64,000 nt of DNA from contig NZ_AP014938.1 of the NCBI RefSeq assembly GCF_001548235.1, positions 1,426,001 to 1,490,000 on the forward strand, written 5' to 3'. A model generated the notes under the pieces. The model saw nothing but the letters and a program-made list of their open reading frames with translations, was not told the origin of the DNA and made no database searches. Of this stretch, positions 24,453 to 34,079 are shown piece by piece. The first letter of the stretch is position 1; every line of letters begins with the position of its first letter. Made by a program: the position numbers and the translations under genes. This stretch comes from Rothia mucilaginosa. Lineage in GTDB: Bacteria; Actinomycetota; Actinomycetes; Actinomycetales; Micrococcaceae.

Positions 24453-24827
24453 CTGAAAACCATTGAAGATGAAGTCAAAGAAAGCGAGACCAGCCGCTTT
24501 CACCGCTGGCTCGAAGCCCGCAAGGAGCGCATGCACGCGCATCCGGTCATGCGTCATCTCTACAAGCCCCTCGTCATCGGCGTGGGCGCCTTCTGCTTTA
24601 TCGCCGGGCTGATTATGCTCGTCACCCCCGGCCCCGGCTGGCTGTTCATCTTTATCGGCCTGGGCATTTGGGGTACCGAATTCACCTGGGCACGCCGCGC
24701 CAATATTTTCATGAAGCACGTGGTGCTCACCGCCTGGTACCGCTACCGCGCCTGGCGACAGCAGCGTAAGCAACGCAAAGCCGCGCGCAAGGCAGAACGT
24801 AAGGCTGCCGCCGCAAACCAGCGCTAA
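24453..24827 (+). CDS. PGPGW-motif membrane protein (TIGR02611 type)
   Basis: A small membrane protein of about 124 residues with the marker TPGPGWLFIFIGLGIWGTEF. Two hydrophobic segments (about 44-62 and 64-84 of the product) sit between a charged N-terminus and a very basic tail (RQQRKQRKAARKAERK). The frame has no ATG nearby. GGAAGG at 24440-24445 stands 7 bases before CTG 24453, so a CTG start is the best fit; TTG at 24438 is the alternative and would put the ribosome site inside the gene. Function of the family is unknown. A terminator shared with asd follows. Confidence 0.75.
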   Translation: MKTIEDEVKESETSRFHRWLEARKERMHAHPVMRHLYKPLVIGVGAFCFIAGLIMLVTPGPGWLFIFIGLGIWGTEFTWARRANIFMKHVVLTAWYRYRAWRQQRKQRKAARKAERKAAAANQR

Positions 24828-24887
24828 CCCGGATTTCACCAACCTAGCTTGCGCTAACCCTGTCCGCGCAAGCTATGCGCAGACACA

Positions 24888-24935
24888 AAAAGCCCTCGCT
24901 CCCATCCGATAAGAATGGTAGCGAGGGCTTTTGTT
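24888..24935. terminator. Bidirectional terminator between the PGPGW gene and asd
   Basis: AAAAGCCCTCGCT (24888-24900) pairs with AGCGAGGGCTTTT (24920-24932), with an inner CCAT/ATGG. Confidence 0.9.
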
Positions 24936-24953
24936 ATAGCTTGTCAGTGAGCT

Positions 24954-26093
24954 TTAGAGCTTGCCAATAGCAATCTGCAGCATGCGGCGAATCGGCTCAG
25001 CAGCACCCCAGAGCAGCTGGTCACCCACGGTGAACGCGCTAATGTACTCGGGGCCCATCGCGAGCTTACGCACGCGACCAACCGGAATCTCCAGAGAGCC
25101 GGAAGCAGCCACGGGGGTCAGCTGCTCCATGGAAGCCTCACGCTCGTTCGGCACGAAGCGAACCCAGGGGTTGTCCTCGGCGATGATGCGCTCAATCTCC
25201 TCGAGCGGCAGGTCCTTCTTGAGCTTGATGGTCAGCGCCTGAGAGTGCGAGCGCATCGCAGCGATACGGACGCACAGACCGTCCATGGTGATCTTCTCGT
25301 CCTCGGAGCGGCCCAGGATCTTGTTGGTCTCGACCTCAGCCTTCCACTCCTCGCGGGACTGGCCGTTACCCAGGTCAGAGTCAATCCAGGGAATCAGGGA
25401 GCCGGAGAGCGGCACACCGAACTGGGTGGAATCCAGCTCACCGGAACGCTGCTTCGCGAGAACCTTGCGGTCGATGTCCAGAATTGCGGATGCGGGGTCG
25501 TTCAGCTCCTCGGAGACCTCGTTGCCCAGGTCGCGGAACTGCGCGAGCACCTCGCGCATATGGCGGGCACCGCCGCCGGACGCTGCCTGGTAAGTCATGG
25601 AGGTTGCCCACTCGACCAGGTCGTTCTTGAAGAGACCGCCCAGACCCATCAGCAGGCAGGAGACGGTGCAGTTACCGCCGACGAAGTCCTTCACACCGGA
25701 TGCCAGGCCGCGGTCGATGACGTCGCGGTTGATGGGGTCCAGCACGATGATGGAGTCATCGTTCATGCGCAGGGTGGAAGCTGCGTCAATCCACAGGCCG
25801 TCCCAGCCAGCCGCACGCAGCTTCGGGTGCACAGCCTCGGTGTAGCCACCGCCCTGAGCGGTCACAATAATCGAGTGCTTACGCAGCTCGTCAATGTCGT
25901 ATGCGTCCTTCAGCTCGGACGGCTCAATCACGCCGTCGAAGGTGGGCGCTGCGCCACCAACATTAGAGGTAGTGAAGAAGACGGGGGTAATGCCCTCGAA
26001 GTCGCCTTCCTCAACCATGCGCTTCATGAGGACGGAGCCCACCATGCCGCGCCAGCCAACAAAACCTACAGAGTCACCGGGATTAAAGTTCAT
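24954..26093 (-). CDS. asd: Aspartate-semialdehyde dehydrogenase, gamma-proteobacterial type
   Basis: A 379-residue NADPH enzyme that reduces aspartyl phosphate to aspartate semialdehyde for lysine, diaminopimelate, threonine and methionine synthesis. The sequence follows the E. coli enzyme closely: [18 protein letters not shown] at the start, [17 protein letters not shown] with the catalytic Cys near residue 140, [35 protein letters not shown], and [21 protein letters not shown] at the end. Most actinobacterial Asd proteins are the shorter, distinct form linked to ask, so this suggests replacement by transfer. I use ATG 26093; TACACT ends 7 bases upstream, a leaderless geometry. It is not linked to aspartokinase here. 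Confidence 0.93.
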   Translation of the reverse strand: MNFNPGDSVGFVGWRGMVGSVLMKRMVEEGDFEGITPVFFTTSNVGGAAPTFDGVIEPSELKDAYDIDELRKHSIIVTAQGGGYTEAVHPKLRAAGWDGLWIDAASTLRMNDDSIIVLDPINRDVIDRGLASGVKDFVGGNCTVSCLLMGLGGLFKNDLVEWATSMTYQAASGGGARHMREVLAQFRDLGNEVSEELNDPASAILDIDRKVLAKQRSGELDSTQFGVPLSGSLIPWIDSDLGNGQSREEWKAEVETNKILGRSEDEKITMDGLCVRIAAMRSHSQALTIKLKKDLPLEEIERIIAEDNPWVRFVPNEREASMEQLTPVAASGSLEIPVGRVRKLAMGPEYISAFTVGDQLLWGAAEPIRRMLQIAIGKL

Positions 26094-26188
26094 GGTTCCC
26101 AGTGTACTCTCAGGTTGGCGGGTGCGGACTAACACCGTACAAAAAATTTGATATTCGGAACGGCCCGGTACCGGCACGTGTGTGAGAG

Positions 26189-26839
26189 CTACAGACGCTC
26201 GAGCCGCTGGAACGAGAAGTACATGGGGTTCTTCGTGCCTGACTCATCGAGCAGGTAGCCCTTCTCGCTCTTCTCCCAGGCACTCTCGGAGGTGACCCGC
26301 CAGTACCCGTTCGGGGAGCTGCCCTCGCAGTTACCCGCAGAATCTGCAAGCTGCAGTTCGGGCGCTCGCGTATCGCCGGTGATTTCGTTGCCTTCCTGGC
26401 AGTAGAAGAGGGTACGCTCCACCGTCTCTACCCGACCAAAGGAGGGCAGGTCGGTGCGGGAGAGCGCCTCCGCATACACGGAGCCGCCGCCAATAATCCA
26501 AGCATCAACTGCGGCGGTATCTGCGGGGATATCTTCGACCGCTGCACCCGCGGCGTCACGCGCCGCGTACAGCGCCGCATCCAGCGAGGGAACCCACAGC
26601 GCGCCATCGTGTTCTTGCGCCTCGGTGACCGAACGGCTAATCACAATATTCGTACGGCCCGGTAGCGGGCGAAAACGCGGCGGGAACGACTCCCAGGTGC
26701 GGCGACCCATAATCACCGGAGCACCCAGCGTCGCCTTCTTGAAGTGCGCCAAATCCTCCGGAGCGTACCAGGGCATATCCCCGTTACGACCGATGATGCC
26801 GGCATCAGTTTGAGCCCAAATAGCGCCCAGACGATACAT
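26189..26839 (-). CDS. folA: Dihydrofolate reductase
   Basis: A 216-residue DHFR, longer than the usual 160 because of a loop extension in the C-terminal half. Motifs: [25 protein letters not shown] (the Met20 loop with the acidic E/D that contacts folate), [21 protein letters not shown], and [13 protein letters not shown] for NADPH. It reduces dihydrofolate made by thymidylate synthase. The gene starts 23 bases after the stop of thyA in the same direction, so both are one operon. Residues 150-200 ([13 protein letters not shown] and [10 protein letters not shown]) are the insert region. Confidence 0.92.
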   Translation of the reverse strand: MYRLGAIWAQTDAGIIGRNGDMPWYAPEDLAHFKKATLGAPVIMGRRTWESFPPRFRPLPGRTNIVISRSVTEAQEHDGALWVPSLDAALYAARDAAGAAVEDIPADTAAVDAWIIGGGSVYAEALSRTDLPSFGRVETVERTLFYCQEGNEITGDTRAPELQLADSAGNCEGSSPNGYWRVTSESAWEKSEKGYLLDESGTKNPMYFSFQRLERL

Positions 26840-26861
26840 TATGCCTCCTTACAACCTGCAG

Positions 26862-27743
26862 CTAGACCGCAATCGGCGCGGCAATACCGGGGTGGTGTTT
26901 ATAATCCACCAGCTCAAAGTCTTCATACTCGTAATCGAAAATAGAAGGCTTCTTGGTCTTAATAACCAGCTTCGGGTAGGGGTACGGTTCGCGCGGCGGG
27001 TAGGGGTTACCCTCCGGGTCGGTGCCGTAGCCCAGCTGCTTTTTCACCTGCTCCAGGTGGTTCGAGTAGATGTGGCAGTCGCCGCCGGTCCACACGAACT
27101 CGCCCGGCTCCATGCCCACCTCCTGCGCAATCAGGTAGGTCAGCAGAGCGTACGAAGCGATGTTGAAGGGCACGCCCAGGAACATGTCCGCGCTACGCTG
27201 GTACAGCTGGCAGGACAGCTCCTTCACACCGTCCTGGCGCTCATGTACATAGAACTGGAAGAGCGCGTGGCAGGGCGGAAGCGCCATGTTATCCACCTCG
27301 GCCGGGTTCCACGCCGAAACAATGTGGCGGCGCGAGCTCGGGTTGTTCTTCAACGAATCGATAACCTTCGCAATCTGGTCAATCGTGCCACCGTCGGGGG
27401 TCGGCCACGAACGCCACTGCACGCCGTACACCGGGCCCAAATCGCCGTTCTCATCAGCCCACTCATCCCAAATGGTCACGCCGCGCTCCTGCAACCAGCG
27501 CACATTCGAAGAACCGCGCAAGAACCACAGCAACTCAATGGCAACGGACTTAAAATGCACGCGCTTGGTAGTAATCAGCGGGAACGACTCACGCAGGTCA
27601 AAACGCATCTGACGACCAAACACACCGAAGGTGCCGGTGCCGGTACGGTCGGAACGCTGCGCATCCGCCGCGATGGCGTCCTTGTTCTCCTCGAGGATTT
27701 CGCGCAGAAGATCTTCGTAAGGGGTGGGGATTGCGTGAGTCAT
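26862..27743 (-). CDS. thyA: Thymidylate synthase (ThyA)
   Basis: A 293-residue folate-dependent thymidylate synthase that converts dUMP to dTMP and makes dihydrofolate. Visible motifs: [19 protein letters not shown] near residue 31, [25 protein letters not shown] near 78, the catalytic Cys in [38 protein letters not shown], and [14 protein letters not shown] start at ATG 27743, where [16 protein letters not shown] begins as in relatives; the 32 codons upstream are not conserved in character. It is followed by folA, so the reaction product is recycled by a co-transcribed enzyme. Confidence 0.95.
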   Translation of the reverse strand: MTHAIPTPYEDLLREILEENKDAIAADAQRSDRTGTGTFGVFGRQMRFDLRESFPLITTKRVHFKSVAIELLWFLRGSSNVRWLQERGVTIWDEWADENGDLGPVYGVQWRSWPTPDGGTIDQIAKVIDSLKNNPSSRRHIVSAWNPAEVDNMALPPCHALFQFYVHERQDGVKELSCQLYQRSADMFLGVPFNIASYALLTYLIAQEVGMEPGEFVWTGGDCHIYSNHLEQVKKQLGYGTDPEGNPYPPREPYPYPKLVIKTKKPSIFDYEYEDFELVDYKHHPGIAAPIAV

Positions 27744-27896
27744 AAGAAAAACCTTGAATCCTGTCAGTAGACGTGAGAGACGGCAAAGAATCAACCGCCC
27801 CTCTATTGTAAAACCCTCGAACGGGCGCAGGTAGAGCAAACGCGCTGAGCATAAAGCCCAGCGCGCTCGCCGTTAGAAGATCAAAGTATATGGGTG

Positions 27897-28904
27897 CTAG
27901 TCCAGAGCCGCGCGTACTCGCTCCACCGAGACAATACGCGGGTTATCGCCCTCAGTCACCTGCAGAACCAGGGCATCGCCAGGCTCCAGGTACGGGTCCT
28001 CGGTCGGAAGAACCTCCGCGGAATCCTCAAACAGGTACTCACGCAGAACATCCATCACCCGGGGCAGCACCGGGCGGTGAGTGCACAGCAACGAGGAAGA
28101 ATCCTTATCGAACAGCGAGGCCACGGTGCGGGCAACACGCGCCGGGTGACGCTGAGCGCCAGCCTCAGACAGGGACTTCTTCTCCTTCACCGACACACCA
28201 TAATCCACCGAGTACGGGGTCACAGTCTGAACGCAACGCAACCACGGGGAAGAAATAATACGGCTCGGAGCCCACGCCGCAAAGAGACGGCTAGAAGCCA
28301 GCGCCTGACGCTTGCCGGTCGCCGCGAGCGGACGGTCATCCTCAGCAGCAGCCCAGTTCGAACGCGGCTTAGCCTTCGCGTGGCGGGCAATCAGAATCGG
28401 GCGGGTGCGCAGCGCATCCGCCTCCGCCAGAGCCTCCAGAGATTCCAGAGGCGCCAGGTCATCCTGATTGGTCAGCAGCGCGCGAGCCGCGTCAGTGGTT
28501 ACCCAGCGCAGCTCATCCACTTCACCCTCATCAGCCAGGGCGCGGGCACCATCGGGCAGCTCGGCAGCCCAGTAGAAAACATCCTTCGGGCGGCCCCCCA
28601 CCGGGTAGGACGTCACCGCCAGGGGCACGCCCAAAACAACCTGCAGGCCGACCTCTTCGCGAATCTCGCGAATAGCGGTCTCCGCCAGGGACTCGCCCGG
28701 ATCCTGCTTGCCCTTAGGCCAGGACCAGTCATCGTAGCGGGGGCGGTGAATAATCAGAACCTCAAGCGCACCATCGCGCATGCGCCAAATCAGTGCGCCA
28801 GAAGCAACAATATCCGCAGTGTTTGTGGGGGCGCGGTCAATGCTGTTGACCGCATCAAAACGTCGTGCCGAGTAGTAGATGGAGGGGGAATCCAGCGGTG
28901 CCAT
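27897..28904 (-). CDS. mutT1: NUDIX hydrolase fused to a histidine phosphatase (MutT1-like)
   Basis: A 335-residue two-domain protein. Residues 30-160 are a Nudix domain with the full box GKQDPGESLAETAIREIREEVGL at about 65-87. Residues 165-320 form a histidine phosphatase domain with LIARHAKAKPRSNW, the RHG-type phosphohistidine motif, and a downstream CTHRPVL histidine. This is the architecture of mycobacterial MutT1, which hydrolyses 8-oxo-GTP and diadenosine polyphosphates. It lies 250 bases beyond ppk1 in the same direction, a pairing also seen in mycobacteria; the shared theme is polyphosphate and nucleotide phosphate metabolism. Confidence 0.88.
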   Translation of the reverse strand: MAPLDSPSIYYSARRFDAVNSIDRAPTNTADIVASGALIWRMRDGALEVLIIHRPRYDDWSWPKGKQDPGESLAETAIREIREEVGLQVVLGVPLAVTSYPVGGRPKDVFYWAAELPDGARALADEGEVDELRWVTTDAARALLTNQDDLAPLESLEALAEADALRTRPILIARHAKAKPRSNWAAAEDDRPLAATGKRQALASSRLFAAWAPSRIISSPWLRCVQTVTPYSVDYGVSVKEKKSLSEAGAQRHPARVARTVASLFDKDSSSLLCTHRPVLPRVMDVLREYLFEDSAEVLPTEDPYLEPGDALVLQVTEGDNPRIVSVERVRAALD

Positions 28905-29070
28905 ATCTCTCTCTGATCCTCTTCGCTAGGCTGCGCACAATGCCAACGGGCACCATGCTCCGCGTCTAATTGTAGGGGAGAGAAGCGTCAAGTTGTAATC
29001 TCAACGTAACCTGTTGTTCACTTTTGCGCTAAGTGCACTAGCCCACCGCACGTTTTTGCACGACACGCGG

Positions 29071-29116
29071 AAAACCCCGCCTGCCCCACGCCATAAAGCG
29101 CGGAAACAGACGGGGT
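29071..29116 (-). terminator. Terminator after ppk1
   Basis: ACCCCG-CCTG (29074-29083) pairs with CAG-ACGGGGT (29107-29116); the minus-strand product ends in TTTT. It separates ppk1 from mutT1, so mutT1 probably has its own promoter in 28920-29060. Confidence 0.65.
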
Positions 29117-29154
29117 CCACCACCAGAAATCACCGGCAGGTCAGCGGCAAATCC

Positions 29155-31428
29155 TTAGACCTTATCCACCACGTTCTTACGAGAACGCGAGCTCAGGTAG
29201 TACGACTGCACATCCTGCAGGGGGTTGCCCTGATCATCGGTGTCGTGGCGGGTCCAGTTACCCTCAGAATCCAGGTGCCAAGTACGCGAAGAATCACTCA
29301 TGTAGATGGTGAACATGTCACGCAGGTACTTCACGTGGCGCGGATCCTTCACCGGTACCAGAGCCTCAATGCGGCGGTCCAGGTTACGGTGCATCATATC
29401 GGCAGAGCCAATGTAGACAATCGGATCGCCACCGTTCTCAAACGCAAACACGCGCGAGTGCTCCAAGAAGCGGCCCAGCACCGAACGGACGCGAATATTC
29501 TCGCTCAGACCCTTAACGCCCGGCCGCAGCGCGCAAATACCGCGAACCACCACATCCACCGGCACACCAGCCTGCGAAGCACGGTACAGCGAATCAATGA
29601 TGGCCTCATCCACCATGGAGTTGCACTTAATCTGAATCTTCGCCGGACGGCCCGCCTTGTGGTTCTCAATCTCCTGATCGATGCACTCAATCAGGCCGCT
29701 ACGCAGAGTACGCGGCGCCACCAGCAGCGACTGGTAGTTGGTCTTCGGCGCGTAACCGGACAGCTGGTTGAACAGGCGGGAGACATCCTCACAGATCTGC
29801 TCATCACAGGTGATAATGCCCAAATCCTCGTAGAAACGAGCGGTCGACGGGTGGTAGTTACCGGTACCAATGTGCGCGTAACGACGCAGGTGGTTACCCT
29901 CGCGGCGCACCACCAGAGACAGCTTGCAGTGAGTCTTCAAACCCACGATGCCGTACACCACGTGCACGCCCGCGCGCTCCAGCTTACGAGCCCAGGAGAT
30001 GTTGGCTTCCTCATCAAAGCGAGCCTTAATCTCGACCAGCGCCACAACCTGCTTGCCAGCCTCCGCCGCCTCAATCAGCGCATCCACGATGGGGGAGTCG
30101 CCACTGGTGCGGTACAGGGTCTGCTTAATCGCCTGAACACGCGGGTCGGCGGCAGCCTGAGCCAGGAACGCCTGCACACTGGTCGCGAAGGAATCGTACG
30201 GGTGGTGCAGTAGCACGTCGTGGTCGCGGGCGGCAGCGAACACGTCCGCAGCCTTCGCAGTCTCGGTGGCGTTGAGCCAACGAGAAGTGTGCGCAATGTG
30301 CTTGGGGTAGTGCAGCGCCGGGCGGTTCGCACGAACAATCGCGCTCATACCGCGCAGATCCAGCGGAGCCGGCAGACGGTACACCTCAGACTCGTTGATG
30401 TTCAGCTCAGAAATCAGCAGATCCAGGATGGTCGGGTTGATGGTGTCCTCAACCTCCAGGCGGACGGGCGGACCGAAACGACGGCGCAGAAGCTCCTTCT
30501 CCAGAGCCTTCAGCAGGTTCTCGGCGTCGTCTTCTTCCACCTCAAGATCCTCGTTACGAGTCACGCGGAAGACGTGGTGCTCCACAACTTCCATGCCCGG
30601 GAAGAGGGTATCCAGGTGCTCAGCAATGATGTCTTCGAGCGCAATGTAGCGGCTCTCGCGGCCCGCAGTGTTGGCGGCACGCGAACCATCCACAGAGACC
30701 ATACGGTCCAGCTGATCGGGCACCTTCACGCGAGCGAACAGCTCCTTGCCGGTCTGAGGGTTACGCACCAGTACCGCAAGGTTCAACGACAGACCCGAAA
30801 TGTACGGGAAGGGGTGCGCCGGGTCAACCGCCAGCGGAGTCAGAATCGGGAAGATGTCCTGCATGAACTCCTGACGCAGACGCTGCTTAGCGTCCGTATC
30901 CAGGTCGTTCCAACCCACGATACGGATGTTCTGCTCCTCCAGAGCCGGTAGCACCTGGTTGTGGAACACATCAGCGTGACGAGCCTGCAGCTGGTGAGCG
31001 CGTTCAGCGATCTCTTCCATCTGCTCCTCGGGGCTCAGACCGGCAGCCGAAGGAACCGCCAGACCGGTCGCAATGCGACGCTTCAGACCCGCCACACGCA
31101 CCATGAAAAACTCGTCCAGGTTAGAGGCCACAATCGCCAGGAAGTTCAGACGCTCCAGCAGGAACAGGTTCGGGTCCTCCGCGAGCTCCAGCACGCGGGT
31201 GTTGAAGTCCAGCCAGCTGCTCTCACGGTCAAAGAAACGCTCCGGACCGAACTCCTCTTCAAGGCTGAAGTAGGAGCGCTTTTCGCCCTTCTCAATGCGG
31301 TCACCGCGAGATTCGGCGCGCTCAATCTTCGAAATATCGTGGCCAATGTGAATGACACCGGTCATGGGCGCAGGCTCAGACGGCTTGGGCTTAGGCGCCT
31401 TATTCAGGCCATTGGGGGCGGGTACCAT
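29155..31428 (-). CDS. ppk1: Polyphosphate kinase 1
   Basis: A 757-residue PPK1 that reversibly polymerises the terminal phosphate of ATP into polyphosphate. N-domain marker [44 protein letters not shown] is split here over residues 64-107 in shorter pieces; the catalytic domain has [15 protein letters not shown] with the phosphorylated His, and [12 protein letters not shown], followed by [14 protein letters not shown]. The ATG at 31428 is preferred, since a 60-residue Pro/Lys-rich N-terminus follows and AAAGG lies upstream; an extension to 31488 is possible. It starts 66 bases after mshD ends, likely in one transcript with it. Confidence 0.93.
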   Translation of the reverse strand: MVPAPNGLNKAPKPKPSEPAPMTGVIHIGHDISKIERAESRGDRIEKGEKRSYFSLEEEFGPERFFDRESSWLDFNTRVLELAEDPNLFLLERLNFLAIVASNLDEFFMVRVAGLKRRIATGLAVPSAAGLSPEEQMEEIAERAHQLQARHADVFHNQVLPALEEQNIRIVGWNDLDTDAKQRLRQEFMQDIFPILTPLAVDPAHPFPYISGLSLNLAVLVRNPQTGKELFARVKVPDQLDRMVSVDGSRAANTAGRESRYIALEDIIAEHLDTLFPGMEVVEHHVFRVTRNEDLEVEEDDAENLLKALEKELLRRRFGPPVRLEVEDTINPTILDLLISELNINESEVYRLPAPLDLRGMSAIVRANRPALHYPKHIAHTSRWLNATETAKAADVFAAARDHDVLLHHPYDSFATSVQAFLAQAAADPRVQAIKQTLYRTSGDSPIVDALIEAAEAGKQVVALVEIKARFDEEANISWARKLERAGVHVVYGIVGLKTHCKLSLVVRREGNHLRRYAHIGTGNYHPSTARFYEDLGIITCDEQICEDVSRLFNQLSGYAPKTNYQSLLVAPRTLRSGLIECIDQEIENHKAGRPAKIQIKCNSMVDEAIIDSLYRASQAGVPVDVVVRGICALRPGVKGLSENIRVRSVLGRFLEHSRVFAFENGGDPIVYIGSADMMHRNLDRRIEALVPVKDPRHVKYLRDMFTIYMSDSSRTWHLDSEGNWTRHDTDDQGNPLQDVQSYYLSSRSRKNVVDKV

Positions 31429-31494
31429 ACTGTACTTGCCTTTCTGATCGGGGATAAGTCGTGAAGAAGCACGCCGGAGACGGCGCACAGAAAA

Positions 31495-32559
31495 CTAGGC
31501 GGCAGGCTCATCCTGCTGCGCGGGAGCGTACATGCGGTCAACCGTCGCCACGCCAAAGCCCAGGGACGTGTAGAGGGCGTAGGCAGCGTCATTATCTGCG
31601 TCCACGTACAGGTCGATGGCGCGCAGCGGCTCACCGTTCTCATCCTCAGCGCATGCAAGGTACGCCAGCGCGCGCAGGGTAAGGGTGCGACCCAGGCCGC
31701 CTCCCTGAGCCTGCGGGTTCACACCCACCACATAAATCTCGCCGGAGGGGGACAGCTCGCCCTGCTCCTGACCGGTCGGGATCTTCGTCCAAGTGAACGC
31801 CGCCATGGCGGAGTCATCATCCACCTCGGAGGCGATGAAGAAACCCTCGGGACGGAACCAGGGGGAGCCGGTGCGCTCGCGCAAATCAGCAAGGGTGAGC
31901 TTGCCCTGCTCCGGGTGGTGCGCAAAAGCGGCGGCGTTCACGCGCAGCCAGGGGAATTCGTCCGCGCCGGTGAAGGTGCGCATCCGCAGGTTTTCCGGCA
32001 GGGTGCGCGCATCGGAGCGTTCCACGAGCTCTTCGCGGGTCTGCGCATCCAGGGGCAGAATCATCTTGTACAGCACGCGTACCGGCTCAAAACCGTGCAG
32101 GGTCGCGAACGCGTGGGCGGGGCTTTCAATGCCGGTGTCGGTGGCGCTGCCGTGAACCCACAGGCGGTATCGTACGGCGTCTTCACCCAGCTGACGGACG
32201 GCGTAGTCGAAGAATGCGCTGCCTGCGCCTCGTCCGCGGTATTCGGGGGCGACGGCTGCCTCAATCACGCCGGTATCTTCGTCGTTGGCGGGGGTGAGCG
32301 CCACGAACACGGCGGCGAGGGTGCCGTTATCCTCGGCGACAAAGAAACGCGGAGGGGTCAGGGTGCTTTCACGCAATGCCTTGCTCAGCTCGATGCGGGT
32401 CTGCTCAGAGAACGCCGAGACGCCGTCATGGCGGGCAACCTTCTGAGCGAAGGAATCGAAGCGTTCCAGCAGCTCTTCGGTGAGCTGCGGTTCCGCGTAA
32501 ACAAGGAAGCTTTCAGCGGGCAGGGTGGAGGAATCGGGTGTCTGGTTGTGTACCATCAT
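31495..32559 (-). CDS. mshD: Mycothiol synthase
   Basis: A 354-residue acetyltransferase with two tandem GNAT domains. It acetylates the cysteine of Cys-GlcN-Ins in the last step of mycothiol synthesis. The N-terminal copy has AAVAPEYRGRGAGSAFFDYAV near residue 95, and the C-terminal copy has YVVGVNPQAQGGGLGRTLTLRAL near 275 followed by LYVDADNDAAYALYTSLGF, the acetyl-CoA binding P-loop and a typical MshD end. Presence of this gene marks the host as an actinobacterium. It follows glnR, the same neighbour as in mycobacteria and streptomycetes. Confidence 0.93.
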   Translation of the reverse strand: MMVHNQTPDSSTLPAESFLVYAEPQLTEELLERFDSFAQKVARHDGVSAFSEQTRIELSKALRESTLTPPRFFVAEDNGTLAAVFVALTPANDEDTGVIEAAVAPEYRGRGAGSAFFDYAVRQLGEDAVRYRLWVHGSATDTGIESPAHAFATLHGFEPVRVLYKMILPLDAQTREELVERSDARTLPENLRMRTFTGADEFPWLRVNAAAFAHHPEQGKLTLADLRERTGSPWFRPEGFFIASEVDDDSAMAAFTWTKIPTGQEQGELSPSGEIYVVGVNPQAQGGGLGRTLTLRALAYLACAEDENGEPLRAIDLYVDADNDAAYALYTSLGFGVATVDRMYAPAQQDEPAA

Positions 32560-32738
32560 CGCCTTCTTTCGTAGCCTTCTGATTCAACTCTACCGGGGAT
32601 AGTTGCTCTTTGGAGAGTTTGTTCTCCGTCCTGGGCGAATATGACAAGAACCGGAACATTTACGCATTCTGGTACTCGGCTCATCGGCGAGGCTACTTGA
32701 GAACGGGCACACCAAAACAGCGGTTGGTGCCGCAAAAT

Positions 32739-33416
32739 TTAGCGGGTGCTGTTGAAGGAATAGCCCACGTTACGCACGGTCGAAATCATCTGCTCGTATT
32801 CGGTGCCGAGCTTGGAACGCAGACGACGCACGTGCACGTCCACGGTGCGGGTGCCGCCGTAATAGGAGTCGTAACCCCACACCTCGGAGAGCAGCTGGGC
32901 GCGGGAGAAGACGCGTCCGGGGTGCTGAGCCATGAACTTGAGCAGTTCAAACTCTTTGAAGGTCAGGTTCAGCGCGGTACCGGAAAGATGTGCGGAGTAC
33001 GCCTGGGTGTCAATCACGAGGTTGCCCGCGCGCACGATGCGCTCTTCGGAGTTCTCTTCTTCTGCACCGGTGTCGCTCTTGATGGCGAGGCGCAGGCGCG
33101 CATCCATTTCGGAGGGGGACGCCTGGTCAGAAACAATATCGTCCACCTGCCAGGAGGCGGCAACCGCCGCCATACCGCCTTCGTTCAGGAGCGCGATGAG
33201 CGGCAACTGTACGCCGGCGGCGCGCAACAGCTGGGCGCATTGGCGTGCCTGTACGAGTGCGGTGCGGGCGTCGACCATGAGCAGGTCGAAAGCCTCGGAT
33301 TCGAGTGCGGTGTGGGCGGTGTCGAGGGGAAAAACGTGTACCTTGTGGCTGAGGAGGCTCAGCGAGGGGATTATATCCTGCGCGGCGGTATCGCTCATGA
33401 GCGCAATACGGTACAC
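32739..33416 (-). CDS. glnR: GlnR-like orphan response regulator
   Basis: A 225-residue OmpR-type regulator. The receiver domain (1-115) is atypical: FDLLMVDAR gives an Asp at about position 50, but the acidic pocket and conserved Lys of ordinary receivers are not seen, as expected for GlnR, which works without phosphorylation. The winged helix (130-225) has LTFKEFELLKFMAQHPGRVFSRAQLLSEVWGYDSYYGGTRTVDVHVRRLRSKLG. GlnR controls nitrogen assimilation genes and, in relatives, nitrate assimilation. No sensor kinase is adjacent. GTG 33416 is preceded by AAGGAG. The glnR-mshD order is conserved. Confidence 0.85.
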   Translation of the reverse strand: MYRIALMSDTAAQDIIPSLSLLSHKVHVFPLDTAHTALESEAFDLLMVDARTALVQARQCAQLLRAAGVQLPLIALLNEGGMAAVAASWQVDDIVSDQASPSEMDARLRLAIKSDTGAEEENSEERIVRAGNLVIDTQAYSAHLSGTALNLTFKEFELLKFMAQHPGRVFSRAQLLSEVWGYDSYYGGTRTVDVHVRRLRSKLGTEYEQMISTVRNVGYSFNSTR

Positions 33417-33710
33417 ACCCTCTCCTTTCCCGCGTATTTCCCGTGTAAAACTTTTGGGCTCTTTCTAGTGTACTAGCCCGCCTGTGACACAGCGGTGGGA
33501 GCCTGCGCAGGCTGGGCGCGAATATCGTATTCCGGACTGCGCATACAGCCTTTTCAGCCGATGACCGCGGGGTTTTGGCATGCTGGCGCGGAACCGGGAT
33601 TTTGCTCGGCGCTAAGCGGGTTGTGCGCCCGGGAACCGGCTTGGATGTCCACTATGTTTCTGCCGCTGATTCTGCACCCTTTCGGGGTGGGTCTGTGGTA
33701 GGTTTAAGGC

Positions 33711-33830
33711 ATGGAAAACAATCTTATGGCTCTTGAAGCTCTCTTCATGTCGCTGATGGCTATTATCTCTGTGTGCATCGGTATCGGTGCATTCGCAGTG
33801 TTGCGTGGCCTCTTCAGCGGTCAGAAGTAG
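33711..33830 (+). CDS. Small single-helix membrane peptide (39 aa)
   Basis: A 39-residue reading frame: a short acidic-polar start (MENNLMALEALF), a hydrophobic helix from about residue 11 to 33 (MSLMAIISVCIGIGAFAVLR), and a basic end (GQK). Topology is that of a small membrane-embedded regulator. The ribosome site is weak (AAGG too close to the ATG), so expression is uncertain. No family recognised. It is flanked by a terminator downstream. Confidence 0.45.
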   Translation: MENNLMALEALFMSLMAIISVCIGIGAFAVLRGLFSGQK

Positions 33831-33917
33831 TCTTCCCGCACAGAGCAGAAGCATCGCCCACACAGGGCTTTAGGCGGTTGCCTCATACGGTTCGTACCGC
33901 CTCGCCAATGACGGCGT

Positions 33918-33957
33918 GAACCCCCACCCGGTCCCCTCCGGTTGGGGGTTTTCTTTA
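33918..33957 (+). terminator. Terminator after the 39-residue gene
   Basis: AACCCCCACCGG-like arm and CCGGTTGGGGGTT form a strong stem with a 6-base loop, followed by TTCTTT. Confidence 0.8.
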
Positions 33958-34079
33958 TGCCGCCCACCGCACCGTTCACTTCACTCTGCAGGCGGCGACG
34001 CTACCCCGTGCCGTGGACAAACGTGCCGTGGACGAACGAATAGGGCACTGTTTTACCCACGGGTACTAGAATAGAAGGT

